A stretch of 64,000 bases of DNA, taken from Pyrenopolyporus hunteri (Eukaryota; Ascomycota; Sordariomycetes; Xylariales; Hypoxylaceae). The translations under genes were made by a program, and so were the position numbers. A model generated the notes under the pieces. That model was not told the origin of the DNA. It was given only the letters and a program-made list of their open reading frames with translations, and made no database searches. Every line of letters begins with the position of its first letter. The first letter of the stretch is position 1. The stretch covers positions 248,001-312,000 of the forward strand of contig CADCXC010000010.1 of assembly GCA_902806595.1 (NCBI GenBank), read 5' to 3'. Positions 1 through 11,359 of this stretch are shown here, piece after piece.

Positions 1-365
1 CTCTGTGCATCCAGGAGGGTAAGTAAAGAGACTTTTTATCGAACCACCTGTTGCAGACTTTGTTAACGGCGCCGCTCCTATGATAGCGTTGCGACAGATC
101 TAGCTCGAGGATTACCGGAGACAACACAAGGTACGCCGTCTTCCCAATCCACGAAAATATGTTTTTATGCTAACTCTAGTGTAAACAAGCATGGCTCAAA
201 TGCACGCCTGCTCTGAGTGGAGATACGATAGCTTTCCTAACGAGCCAGAGGCAAGACTGGCTGGCCGGTAGATACATCAGTGTGATGTGGGATATGGAGG
301 AGTTCTTCTCCAAGAAGGACGAGATCATTGAAAAGGACTCGCTGAAGATGAAAATGGTCTTTTAA
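1..365 (+). CDS. Short-chain dehydrogenase/reductase, C-terminal part (cut by left edge)
   Basis: Three exons can be joined: 1-18, 87-130 and 190-365 (stop TAA 363-365). The introns 19-86 and 131-189 have GTAAG/GTACG donors, AG acceptors and GTTAAC/GCTAAC branch sites. The last 78 residues are visible. They contain HPGGVATDLARGLPE, a motif typical just after the cofactor domain of fungal NAD(P)-dependent SDR proteins, and then DWLAGRYIS followed by WDMEE, a usual C-terminal substrate-pocket segment of the family. The active-site YxxxK and the glycine-rich cofactor motif would lie upstream, outside the window, so the substrate cannot be named. The frame is intact through the stop; an apparent frameshift near 250 disappears once the introns are removed. 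The family is clear; the exact splice sites are inferred. Confidence 0.8.
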
Positions 366-979
366 GCCAAGCGCTCAACTAATTCGCATCTATGGTGCCC
401 GAGGTGGTTGCATATGGTGTACAGCGCTGAGTTCGGGTGTGTAGAGGAGTACATGTCTATAACTCGCGCGACAGCTACTTCGATCTTGGCTCGGCCAGCG
501 GACGTAGTCGCAAATCGGACGGTAGTCTGACCAAAAAACGAATAGACTAGTTTGAATGACTTGAGGATATGAGTGCCGTGCGTAGAAGGCAGACGGACCA
601 CGCGATGGATCATAATCGTCATTAGCGACGCCCAATCAGTCACGCGGGTACTTTCTCGCTTTTGAAGAGGAGCGAACATCAACGGAACTATACTTGTCTC
701 GTCTTCCTGCCGTCGTCAGCTCCAGCGACGTCAGGATTCAAAGTTAGGCTACTGGGACCTGCTCATTGGTGCGATGGAATCCTCCTCCGACCCCCTTCGG
801 AGCTTGGCGAGTTTAGTAATAGGACTACACTAAGGCTCGTCTCCGTCCCATATCGGCGTTGCAAGTGATTGGCGGATCCCGAAAGTTAACCGTTCTATAT
901 AAATAGGTACGTTAGCAAGGTGCTCGAAAGTGCGCGTATGCTCCCTATCCTCAAGTTTGACACTCACATGAAATGAATC
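366..979. other. Intergenic, no gene assigned
   Basis: Between the dehydrogenase tail and the TMEM205-like gene. A minus-strand open frame at 362-682 (106 codons) ends in a segment (ALYTICNHLGHHRCELVERL) faintly like one ankyrin helix pair, but no full repeat can be built. I treat it as chance or a relic. A TATA-like box sits at 896-904. Confidence 0.5.
896..904 (+). promoter_or_regulatory. TATA-like box of the TMEM205-like gene
   Basis: TATATAAAT lies 76 bases upstream of the start codon at 980, a usual distance in filamentous fungi. Position and sequence only; no transcription start is known. Confidence 0.4.
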
Positions 980-1607
980 ATGCCCCCTATGGCTTCTGTC
1001 GAGTCAACCTGGTCTCTCGCCAGCCTTCTGGCTCCGCTTCACCTCCTGTCTTATTCCACACTTTTCGGCATGGAGTTATACCAATCATTCGTCATGACAA
1101 AAGTGTGCTACCAAGCTCTCCCACGATCTTCCTTCACCACATTACAGAAGCGCGTCTTCCCCATCTACTTCCGCGGCCAGACCCTGCTCCTGCTGTTAAC
1201 GGCGGCTACTGCCCCTCCGCACGGGCTATTAACGCTTTACGAGAGTAAGGTAAACTGGATACCGTTCACCATCGCGGGATTCACGGCGCTTTTGAACCTC
1301 ATGATCTACGGGCCCCGGACGCGCCAGATCATGATTGACCGAATTCACCAAGGTAACCTCCGCATTTATACCTCCATGCATTAGTATCATACCCGGGCCT
1401 GACGAAGAACTCGCTAACTGGGCCGCAGAAACACGGGACGGGGGGAAAGCAAACGATGTGGCTGAGCTAAGTGACGATATGAAGGCGCTTAATAGAGCCT
1501 TTTCGAAGAATCACGCGATGAGCATCCACCTGAATCTGATTTCGATAGGGGCTATGGTCTGGTGGGGCTTGAAGCTCGCGTCGGGATTGAAAATCCAGTC
1601 TTGGTAG
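980..1607 (+). CDS. TMEM205-like (DUF4149) membrane protein
   Basis: Exons 980-1352 and 1429-1607 join across a 76-base intron (donor GTAACC, branch GCTAAC, acceptor GCAG) to give 183 residues; the junction reads HQ|ETRDGGKAND. Hydrophobic stretches near residues 10-30, 65-80, 88-105 and at the C-terminus (about 162-178) fit a four-helix integral membrane protein. Markers of the family are FGMELYQSFVM after helix 1, FPIYFRGQ before helix 2, and YGPRTRQIMIDRIHQE with FSKNHAMSIHLNLISI further on. Human TMEM205 is linked to drug resistance, but the function of the fungal proteins is unknown. The ATG at 980 is chosen because it opens directly into helix 1; an ATG at 973 is in another frame. The gene looks intact. 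Confidence 0.85.
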
Positions 1608-1907
1608 AGTAGAAGGATCATATTTTAGCAAATGGTGTTGAACGTGAATGTATGATCATAAAAGCTGCTAGGCTCCCTAGGTCCAACAATGTACTACAGG
1701 GAGCGGATGCCGTGGGGTACTGGAATGGAGAGTCTCTTTCAAGGCAGATCTTCATAGATTTAAGTAGCTAGACTACTAACAACGATCTATCCTCTGCAGT
1801 TCGCCCAGGCTCTCAATTCGGTTCGGTGCTCTATGAATGTATGCTTTTAATAGAGCAATGCGCGTCATGAGATGTTGTAGAACCCACATGCAAGCCAATT
1901 CCTATCT

Positions 1908-3104
1908 TCATGAAAGCTCGAGGACTAATTTGACACCGCTAACCCCAGCTTTCAGCTTGTCTAGTCCCTTGTTGATGCCCTGTAGACCACCCTCGAGCAC
2001 CTGGACTGGAGGGCTTGGGACTACTTGACGCTTCTCTAGTTTCTCCTTCAGCCAGACATTGAACCAGTACGTGAACTGCTCGGCTCGTTTCTGCGGCTCG
2101 AGGGAGGCAGCGAGAAACTTGGTCTCAACATCCTCCGTGGTGGGGCCGTCTGGCTGCAAAGGAGGTGCGGAGGCTAGATGGGCGGGCCCGGGCCTTTTCA
2201 ATGCCTTCAGGATGGTCTGACACGACCCGGTAGCCCCCACGGCATCGTAGCCATACTGGAATGTAAGTCCCTCTTCCTTAGCTGCCTTGATTATGGTGTC
2301 CTCTACACTCGGCTCCTTGTAATCGAACACTTTAGAAGCGCCCAGCGACTTGATGTAGTCGTGATGCTTTGCGCTGGCGGTGGCGTATACGGTGAAACCG
2401 AGTAACCTGGCGGCTTGTACCGCCATAGTGCCGTTGCTAGACTACACAGCCAAAGTTAGTATATCTTCCCCAACACTTTTTGCAAATATTCCAAGACCCC
2501 CAGATATATACCAACAGCCCCCGATTCCCAAACTATTATGGCAGAGGATTTTGGCCCGCATGCTACGGTCGGAGGTGTAATAGAGGCGAATTGCCATGCT
2601 ACTTACGGAGGCGCCCCAAATTAAAATCCCTTGCTTATCGCTGGGCGTGTAGGAAGTGTCGCGAGGAATCCCAATAGTTTCAAAACCGGACCAGACTGTG
2701 TGGACGGCCATCGGAAGGGTAGCAGCCTCATTGAATGACATGTCGTCGGGAATCGGAGCGGCATTTGTCGCAGGAGCTAAGGCTCGCTGCTGAAAAGCGC
2801 CATAGTCTGGTACTCCCTTAGTAAAGAAGGCCGGAGCGAAAGCAGCAACTCGAGTTCCGGGCTTATAGGTGGGAGAGACATTTGAGCCAGCTTCAAGCAC
2901 AACTCCGCCGACGTCCGAGCCGATGACGGCGGGGTATCCGTTGAGGGCGAAGCCGAAATCGCGAGTTTTCCAGTCGAGGGGGTTTAACGCGATAGACTTG
3001 ACATCCAGAAGGATTTCATCGGACCCGGGCTTGGGCGTCTTCCTCTCCTGAATCTCAAGGGGTTGGCCCTTCGCGGTGAGGACGGCTGCGAGATGCGTTG
3101 CCAT
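1908..3104 (-). CDS. Medium-chain (zinc-binding-type) dehydrogenase, ToxD/enoyl-reductase-like
   Basis: Exons 3104-2607 and 2441-1908 join across an intron (2442-2606, GTAAGT to TGTAG) to encode 343 residues. The N-terminal GroES-like half carries NPLDWKTRDF, GSDVGGVV and KPGTRVAAF; the Rossmann half starts at GILIWGAS|SSNGTMAVQAA (about 159-177), the NAD(P)H-binding turn. The catalytic-zinc cysteine and histidine of alcohol dehydrogenases are not evident, so it is probably a zinc-free quinone or enoyl reductase. Relatives of this type act as trans-enoyl reductases next to polyketide synthases, but no synthase lies in the window. A family relative of similar size is encoded at 11360-12492. 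The reaction is unknown. Confidence 0.88.
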
Positions 3105-4063
3105 TTCGCGTGCCCGATACGAACACTCTTTCTAAAAGTTAATCTTATAAACAAGAAGAGCTCTACAATATTTCCTATGTACCTAAGGTACCTAGTACAG
3201 CCGGAGAGAGAGCAAAGGTAAGGAGAGATAACAGCTGGACGTGTCGTGCTGCCGCAACCCACCTCATATATAGCCATAACTCATGCGAACTGTGCAATCA
3301 TGTCATCGTTCGAGAGGTCCAAACGGGTCGGACGGCTCGGCGTCAAGTATTTCGGATTTTAACCATATCGGGCTTAAAAAGCTATCGGTTACACGCAGGA
3401 ATAGCTGTATATAAAGGTACTTGCTAAGTATCTCCCTTTGAGGGCGCCCGCGTTGTTTCCGTCAAGTTGTTGCCCATAATAGCGGGAGGGATGGTCGTAC
3501 AAAGTGCGGGACTTATTGGCGGTATAATACGCTCCTATTGGTCTGGAGTTAGAAGTTATCTCCATCCGTACGCCGACAAAGCGCGACATAGATTGGGTAC
3601 TAGGACTAGGTAACTTACTTCAACCCTTCTACCCAATTTCAAACAGAACGAATGAGGTACTTTTCGATACCCTGGCCCTGAACAAACACGTATGTGTTAT
3701 CTCGCCCTATTCCCATCATGTTGGCAGGCCTACACTACTCGGACTTCCTCTAAATAATCGGCTTCTCTCTGACGATCCAACATGTCATTTCAATGGGACA
3801 TACACAAGAGGCTACATCAAGCCCGTGGCCAAAATCGAAACAGTGTCTCTCACAGCCAATAAATCCGTAGCTCAAGGGTAGTCTACGTGCTTAGGTAGGT
3901 ATATAGGTATATATGTACAGACAAATCTTGGTACAATCAAAAGTGCCCTATTCAATCCTTTATCTGGTATCTCCGAACTCCAATTATGATATGGTTAATA
4001 GGCTCAGCCTTGAGTTATCGTTAAGTATTTTGGAGTTACCATTGTCACATTGCCCGGCCCCGT
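3105..4063. other. Intergenic between two convergent-side ends, no gene assigned
   Basis: Contains the 5' flank of the dehydrogenase gene and the 3' flank of the Egh16-like gene. Short open frames (for example 3389-3589 minus) show no recognisable domain. Near 3893-3912 there is a short run of TAGGTA-type steps. Confidence 0.5.
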
Positions 4064-5335
4064 CTACGCGACAAAGACAGAAGCCCTTCTTCGGTTGTTG
4101 TTTCCACCACGGAAACCTCCGAAGTTACCGTTACCGAAACCATTACCCCTGTTGTTACCTACAGCGGCGTTGTTGTCGTTGTTACCATTGTTGCCACGAC
4201 CATTGCCGTTGCGACCGTTTCCGTTTCCGTTTCCGTTACGGCCACCATTACCGGTGGATGCGTCACCAGTCTCTGTCGCTGCGGCGCTCGTGGTAGTCGC
4301 ATCAGCCCCGGCAGCTGACGTCGCCGAGGCCTTACCCGTGATAACATCGGGAGTCTGGACGGGAGCGGACAAGCTGGTAATTGTCTGGTTTAGAAGCTCC
4401 TTGACAGCGGCAGCGTTCTGCAGCGCCTCCTCAGTACCATCCTTTTGGTTGGCGGCTATCGCTGCGGGAAGGTCCGCCTTGTCTTGCTGAACCTGGGCGA
4501 GGACCTTGTCCAACGACAAGGACGTAGGGTTGTTGGCCGGCGTGTTCTTGTTAGGCTCGACATCCACTTGCTGAACGGGGAAGCATCCGCCTGTAGTATC
4601 ACTAATCAGCAATTATACTTGGAAAAGGGAGAGGAATGAGGCTCACCAAACGGCCCCGCAAGAGCGTTGTTCCGGCATCGGACGGTGCAGACGTTGCCAG
4701 CAGATGCTATAGATATTATTAGTATATAGCTGCCGGGGACTTGAAGGGAGCCCGAGACTTACATCCAGTGCAGGCAAATGAGTCAGGCATGTTCACGAGA
4801 ATCTCGAACTGCTGGGTCTTGGCTTGGGAGAAACCGTTCACGCCAGGGACATTGTTCTCTACCGTCAGGTTTTGGGTGATGACGCCGTTGTTTCCTGCTT
4901 CGACCTGATATATGAGTTAGATAATATCTCTAATATGTTTAACGGAACGCTTACGAGATCGCAGGTGTAAGGGCCAGCACCGTCAGCATTGACCTGGTGA
5001 ATGGTAACCTTGAGTTGTGTCCCGGACTTGACTTGTGTAACGGCGCCTGCGGCGAGTGCGTTCTCGGTGTTCTCTCCGATATCGATGTTACCAGACAATT
5101 CTGTCCGGCCGCACTCGTTCACAACATTTGCAGCGATCTCGGCATCCCGAATAATTGTCGTGTCCTGCTGGCAAGGGCTGATGGACGTGCAGTTCCTTGC
5201 AATATCGGGCTCGACCTGGAAGCCAACACTTTCCGGAGAGCCCTGAATACCTTGAGCACCCAAGATAACACCATGCGCCTGAGTAAGGGCTAGTAAGGAT
5301 GCAAAAGACAGGATAGATGAAGTAAAGGACGGCAT
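4064..5335 (-). CDS. Egh16-like secreted virulence-associated protein (Gas1/Mas3 family)
   Basis: Four exons read 5335-4955, 4904-4763, 4706-4647 and 4590-4064; the introns are 50, 56 and 56 bases with consensus ends. The product has 369 residues. A signal peptide (about 1-20) ends at TQAHG. The body resembles the Egh16-like family (appressorium-expressed Egh16H/Gas/Mas proteins of mildews and Magnaporthe): VILGAQGIQGSP, NECGRTELSGNIDIGENTE, AGPYTCDLVEAG, CTVRCRNNALAGPFGGCFPVQ, with conserved cysteines. The last hundred or so residues are an alanine/threonine linker and then an Asn-Gly-Arg repeat tail, which is unusual. Likely secreted to the cell surface; family members matter for host penetration, but the molecular role is not known. 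All splice phases agree. Confidence 0.88.
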
Positions 5336-5516
5336 CTTGTATGTATGGGCAGCACCGGGCCGACAAGGAAAGAGTAGGGCACAGAAAAAAAGAGTGAATT
5401 ACGAATAAAACAGATCCACGGGATCGTGAGCGGCGAAGAGAAGAACGTAGTTGAGAAAGGAAATCGGCGTGAAGAGTAGCATGGGAATTGGGGATCCGCG
5501 ACGAGCATTACCGGTC

Positions 5517-5525
5517 TATATAATA
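5517..5525 (-). promoter_or_regulatory. TATA-like box of the Egh16-like gene
   Basis: On the minus strand the sequence reads TATTATATA, about 182 bases upstream of the start codon at 5335. Sequence and spacing are the only support. Confidence 0.3.
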
Positions 5526-8500
5526 GGCACCGGTGATCTTGGTCGATCCTCGTGGTCGGTTATTACATACAAGTTAGTCAGAACCGGGACCTCAACCAAG
5601 TACAGTAGCCCCTAGATGGACTGCGTGAACCAATATCCAACACGATCTGTGTCATGCTTGTGGGTTTCAACCAGCTAAAGGAGCCTCCCCTCGAGGTGGA
5701 TCCTTTCTCTGGCCAGGGCAAGCCTTTCCTCTCAAGTGCATACGTATCGTAGTTGGCTACATACTGCCGTTGAGGGCACGGCGGAGAGCCGTTTCGAGTT
5801 TCCTTCGTCCCGTGGGCAGGCACGTTAACCGACCCCTACTAGGACGCCTGCCAGAGAATCGATGATGTCTTTGGTTGCCCCTGGGGAGCCGTCTCGGCAG
5901 GGTATCTTAGTCGAACCAAGACTCGAAGAGAGATTCCAAAAATGTTTAAGTGGAGACATCTACAACCCCTGTTGCGCTTGGTGCCGCGAGTCTGAGCAGT
6001 AGGGCAGTGGAGACAAGAGAGGACGTCCCGAAGGCAGCGAATGGGAGTGGATGGTCCATATTCGCTGATAACGCTCGACGGGGACGAAATCCACACTGAA
6101 TTTAAAAGAGAAATGAGTTATCTCGCAACAATATAATAACCATACCCGCGCGCGCCTCTCCAAAGTCTATTGTGTAAGTTGGCGAACTATAAGGGAACAT
6201 TCCGAGGGTAGCAATGACGATATGCTGTGTTACTTACAGCACCCTCACCAAGACGGGAACTCGGCTCGAGCCGACGGGTGGCTTAGGCGTGGTGTATAGA
6301 CTCCTTATCTTCTAGTAGGAAAATGTGAGCAGGAGGCGCCCATGCTCCGGAGAAAGAGTCTAAGAACTAAACTAACCTACATGCTTATGATCTGCCGGCT
6401 AGTGTTAATCCTTCCATGTTTCGATCCTTGTGCCAGATCTCGGGCCAAGACGTTTCTAATGTGGGTATTACGGTAATTACATACATAGTACATAGCGTAG
6501 AAGCATTGTCCAGCATTGCTGTCGAGAAAAATATGAGGCGCCTAAGAAGACCCCTTGCTCTTTTTTCTTCCTAATTGATCCTAAAGTCTGCTGATATCGG
6601 ATGGTGGTGGTGTTGTTAGACCACCCCCTGGCCGTTTCAAGACGTCGGCGCGCCAATGATAGACGAGCATGACGATCAAATGCTACTTAAGAATGCAGGT
6701 GTGAGGCCAGGATACACACGGGGAGCTGGGGTGCAGGAAAGACCCTCGCTCAACACGATAGGCCCTGGAAACATTCCAGCAAATTTATCTGCGATGGAAG
6801 TTCGGTACGGTAAATAGCTACCTGATAGTTTTACATAAGACGGGTATCATCATGGCTATTACGGCGCGGGCACCAGCAAAATAGTGTGATGCTTGAATGT
6901 ACTGCTAACTATTGTATACATCCAAAAAAAAAAAAGGGGTCAAAATGCGGTTTAGCCCAGGGACCGGTAAAGCAAACCCTGGCGCATTATCACCGCCAAG
7001 ACGCAATTAGGAGTCAGTAAGCGCTCTCTTGTCACTATACCCCGTAATGCAAAAGAGAGAGTCAACATGTCGATAGCCTAAATATTACTCTCATAGACAC
7101 AGGCAGTCCCATTCTTATGTTCTCACTTCGTTCATGACGCGCCAGTATCGGCATAAGATTTATAAACCGACTAGCCCGCCAGACTGAGTCTAACATTGGG
7201 CGTATATGGGTAGACAACCTACCAAATCGCCAAGCAGCAGAATGAAACGGGTTGCTAGACGAAGCTCAGGGTTTCCATCTCGGATGCTGTTTACATAAGG
7301 GATGCATCCTCATGAGAGTCTGAAGTATAGCTCTCCTCCCATCGATGGGTATCTCATGGTTCGCAGACAGGACGATAACGCTGGATCAGGCTGCGCAGCC
7401 TCGTTCAGGGGAACAAATACGATGCGACCACGAGGCAATGCGGAAAGTCGGTTAGCAGCATAGTAAGCCATAACTGTATTTCTATTTAGCCACATCCTCC
7501 TCCCTCCATATTGCTATCTAAGCGCCGTGGCATCCCTTCTACGCGCAGAATCTAGCCTTTGAAAAATACTTCAGCCGTGCAGTTAACGGAAGGTAAGGAT
7601 GAGAACCAGCTATGAATATAGAAACACGGCGTGCAGTCTATAGTCGCCAAGGTTCCATAAGCAAATCCGCTGCCAGTACTCTGGCAATTCGACGGCACAG
7701 CGCGCGATATTGTGCTAAGCGTTCCACATCCAAGATTCCTTCCGTCACTCTAACTAATGAACACGAAAAAAAAAAGGGAGCGGAATGGGGGATTATATTG
7801 AAAACTCCATTAGCCACCGTGATAAGCTCACGTAGAGATAAACTCTCGAGATTCTACTACCTTGAGTTTCGAGATTCCCTAGGCGTCTCAAATTGCCCCT
7901 GTACGATTATACCAACCCCGAGAAACCCCGAGCGATATCCGCCGTTTCGCGCGAGCCGGCCAGGAACATTTTATATATACCAGCACGTCTCATAAAAGCC
8001 GTAGAGGCTCGTGTTATTATGCAAATGAAAACTACTATGGTTTCACCCATGTTATGTCTGGGTAAGTAGCTGGTAAAACGACCTCACATTCTCAACCTTG
8101 ATGTCATAATCAACTCATATACAGTGATACGCCGTCGCTATCTTCTTTCATTTATGCAAATCCGACATCTTTAAATTACTCCGTAGTTTTCCGCTTTCTC
8201 GCTTTGCCCAGGCGGCGGCGTCATGAGTCATTTAGATACCAGCTGGGAATCCCCCCCCGAACAAAACCCTTAAACCAACAAGACTTACATTCACTCAAAT
8301 CCACCCTTATAGCCTCGAAATCCGTCGGGTCAACGGCGGCTAACCCTAGAAGAGCCTTCAAGCGCATGCTTGGGGGTGGTAATCTATAAATAAGTTCCCC
8401 CTATCTGGACCGAGGTTCAGGACTTGAGGATCAATCCAGGCAACTCCTCAACGCAAGCAAGGTCGCTTCCTTAGGTACATTGATCCATTACACCTTGCCG

Positions 8501-8916
8501 TCTACCATTATTCTCCTCGTCAAATCATATCCATCATTTCTATGAACGCATACTTACCTAAATATGTTTGAAATGAGGACAGTGGTATATGAACCCCTGA
8601 AATCATAGCCCGAGTAACCATTCCCTTAGGAACTTCTAGTCGACATTCTTATTGAATTATAAGTAACATCATTAACTTATAGATTCTTAATATAGTGTGC
8701 AAGCTTTTGAATACGTCTGTACAGTACGGTACCAAAAGTGGTTCAGACCAATCACGGCGGACGAGATTAGGAACGTTATAATGAACATTGAAGTCGAATT
8801 ATATGAATCTCAACTAGCACAGGTTACTCGGGGTAAATAATCATGATAAATATTATCCTAGCAATCACGCCAAATCGGGTGGTCATGATGCGCACGATGA
8901 AGTAACCTGTAAAGTA

Positions 8917-8930
8917 CCTACCTAGGTAGG
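8917..8930. repeat. Perfect palindrome of the TACCTAGGTA family
   Basis: CCTACCTAGGTAGG is its own reverse complement. It is one isolated member of the palindromic motif family seen throughout the intergenic DNA of the window. Confidence 0.7.
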
Positions 8931-9879
8931 CCGGTGCCCGGCTTCGTACTGGTAGTTCCCGGGTAGGAGTCTCAGGGGTTCAGATAACATCAGATCTTAG
9001 GCAATATTACTAACAAATCTCGGTCTCGCATAGCCAATCTCACCGCATCGACTTAACGCTTTCCATAGTACAACGTATTCTACGCAAACAGAGCTTATAG
9101 TTACGATATGGAATGCTAGTCAATAAGTTACGAAGTAGCGAAGAGACCAATTAAGGGCTTACCAGCGGGTACGTTGTACTGTCTGATTCTGCAATAGCTG
9201 TATATATTTCAACGGCTTCTTTGCCACATTTCTTTATAGGGTACGAATTTAGTGTGGTGGCGCCAGCCTATTAGCACGTAAGCCAGCTCTAGATACGATG
9301 ATATTATAATTCAGTTACGTGAACTTATAATCCCGTATGCTAGAGCTACACTTGAATATATCAAAATAGATTTTCAGCTAATACTCACATAAGAGTTGCC
9401 CACTGTCCCCTATTATCAACCTTCTCGGCCCATTTAGTTAGCTACAATGTGTAAGACGACTTACCTAGGTGCGGAAAGGTGGTATATGTGCTCTTTACGG
9501 TATATATAATACCATTGGTTGCCCACCTCATGTGCTGACATCATCAATAAATAGTCAGGCCTTATTATTCCAGAACTACTGATTTAACCTAGAAATAAAC
9601 ATATACAGACCATCATTCTAAGTAGGAAACTAGGATCAGGCACAGTGTTACTGAGGGTAGCGGCAAGGTCAGCCACAGGCTCCCCTAGACCGCCTATACC
9701 CATAATGAGCGATATGACTAACTATTATTGACCGTAAGACAGTCATCAAAGCTTTTCCTCCATTATGCCCACTATAGCGCATAATCTCTCGTGATAATAC
9801 TACTTTCGCCTCACCTCAGAGCTCACCTGTTAAGTAGATTAGTACTCTCGGTTACGAGGATGGTAGCCTTCATGAGAAC

Positions 9880-9887
9880 TATAAAAG
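9880..9887 (+). promoter_or_regulatory. TATA box of the GH16 gene
   Basis: TATAAAAG lies 119 bases upstream of the start codon at 9999, a near-consensus TATA element at normal fungal spacing. Confidence 0.45.
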
Positions 9888-9998
9888 GGGGCCAAGACAC
9901 AAGCCCCTTTTATACGATTTACTGCAGATCACTTCTCTCTTGACAAGAACCCCATAGTCTTATTATTATTAGTCTTCCAGTTTATATAAACTCTCATA

Positions 9999-11022
9999 AT
10001 GTCTCCTCCGCCAGCTGAATCCGGATACAGCCTTGTCTGGTCCGACGACTTCTCGGGCCCGGCCGGGTCCCTTCCTAACCAGTCCAAATGGAACATCGTG
10101 TCAGCGGGCCCTAACTTGGGCAACCAAGAAGTGCAGCACTATACCACTAGCACAGGCAACTCCTCTCTCAGCGGCTCGGGTGCGTTGCACATCACCCCGC
10201 GACACGACAACGGGCAGTGGACGTCTGCCCGTCTCGAAGGCAAGGAGGCTTTCAACTGCCCCGACGGCCACCGCATGCTGTTGCAGGCCGAGCTGCGCAC
10301 CGGAACTTTCCCTGCGAACCAGCAGGCCGGGATCTGGCCCGCCTTCTGGGCTCTTGGCAATGACATTCGCAACGGGAAGAACGTCGGCTGGCCGCAATGT
10401 GGCGAATGGGATAGTAAGTGAAGCTTCTCTACCCCCTATCCTCAGGATTTCCCAAAGCAGACTTAAGCCCCGTTCAAATAGGCCTATCTATATAATATTT
10501 CTATGAGTGAAATTATGTGGAGCCATAAGTTTTAAGAAAACAAGTTAACCTCGCTTCTTTTAGTCTTTGAGAATGCTCATGGCGCCGATTTCTCCCTTGG
10601 AACTCTGCACTACGGGCGCGGTGGTTCGGACCACCTTAGCAAGGGTAGCGGAAGGCAGACGTTCCAAGTCGAGTCCTTCCACACCTGGGCCATCAAGGTC
10701 AACCGTGGGCCTTCAAACTGGCAGGATGAGACGTTGGAGTGGTACCTTGATGGAAACAAATTCTTCCAGATCAAGGGAAGCGATATCGGAGACGGCGAGC
10801 TCTGGGGACGTGTAGCTCACAAGAGCTTCTTCCCCATCCTTAACGTCGCCGTTGGCAGCAACTTCCCTGGTAGGTTGCGTCTAATTGATTATAAGAGACT
10901 CTTAGATGATTCGGTATAATGCTAATATCGATATAGGAGGTGGCCAGCCCGACGGCAACACCACCACCGGTCTAGGCAGCGGCCTTCAGGTCAAGTACGT
11001 CGCTTGCTACAGGAGCAACTAG
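9999..11022 (+). CDS. Glycoside hydrolase family 16 beta-glucanase-like protein, no signal peptide
   Basis: Exons 9999-10413, 10564-10869 and 10937-11022 give 268 residues. The joined catalytic motif is G-E-W-D-I-F-E (nucleophile Glu136, Asp138, acid/base Glu141), the ExDxxE signature of the GH16 laminarinase-type clade; it is created across the first intron. Other family marks are YSLVWSDDFSG at the start, GIWPAFWALG before the active site, FHTWAIKV, and the C-terminal strands FFPILNVAVGSNFPGG and GLQVKYVACY. It should cleave beta-1,3 or mixed beta-1,3/1,4-glucans. The N-terminus goes straight into the first domain strand without a signal peptide, and an in-frame stop at 9987-9989 precedes the ATG, so no upstream extension is open. 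It is probably intracellular or unconventionally secreted. Confidence 0.9.
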
Positions 11023-11359
11023 AGCGGATTTATATTGAGGCGTGACAACCGTGTTCGGATATCGCTACTGAAGTGCCGAGACCCGGGAGGATCGGTCCTG
11101 TAGACCAGTTTTGGAAAAAGGGTTAAAGCGGATCATGGAAAGATCGTGTCCTATATAACTATTTTTTAACATTCCCAAACTACCTGCGAAATTTGAATTT
11201 CATAACTTGTCTGAATTTATTTACATTTCGTACCATTAGTACTGCTAAGATGAAAATTACCAACTCGAGTCGCGAGAGTTAAGGGAAAAGGGGGTATGTC
11301 ATTCAAGGGCTAAACACCCCCGCAGCAACATCCATTACTAGCTATCAGACGGAATCCAT
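11023..11359. other. Intergenic between convergent genes
   Basis: About 340 bases of shared 3' flank between the GH16 gene (+) and the second dehydrogenase (-). Nothing else recognisable. Confidence 0.6.

Larger units (their letters stand above)
5336..9998. other. Gene-poor stretch of 4.7 kb
   Basis: No recognisable protein, RNA gene or transposon domain on either strand. The longest open frames (7612-7995 plus, 127 codons; 5578-5823 minus, 81 codons) show no known motif. It is rich in A/T, especially 8.1-9.9 kb, with a 12-A run near 6925-6936 and one 14-base palindrome, CCTACCTAGGTAGG, at 8917-8930. It may be decayed mobile DNA, but I see no terminal repeats or target duplications. Confidence 0.5.

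Noticed and set aside
237..270. Apparent frameshift in the short-chain dehydrogenase tail
   Set aside because: Reading GAGCCAGAGGCAAGACTGG in the wrong frame suggested an extra base. With the introns 19-86 and 131-189 removed the frame runs unbroken into DWLAGRYIS, so no frameshift is needed.
7612..7995. 127-codon open frame as a gene
   Set aside because: No start context, domain, signal peptide or splice partners; composition is like the surrounding noncoding DNA.
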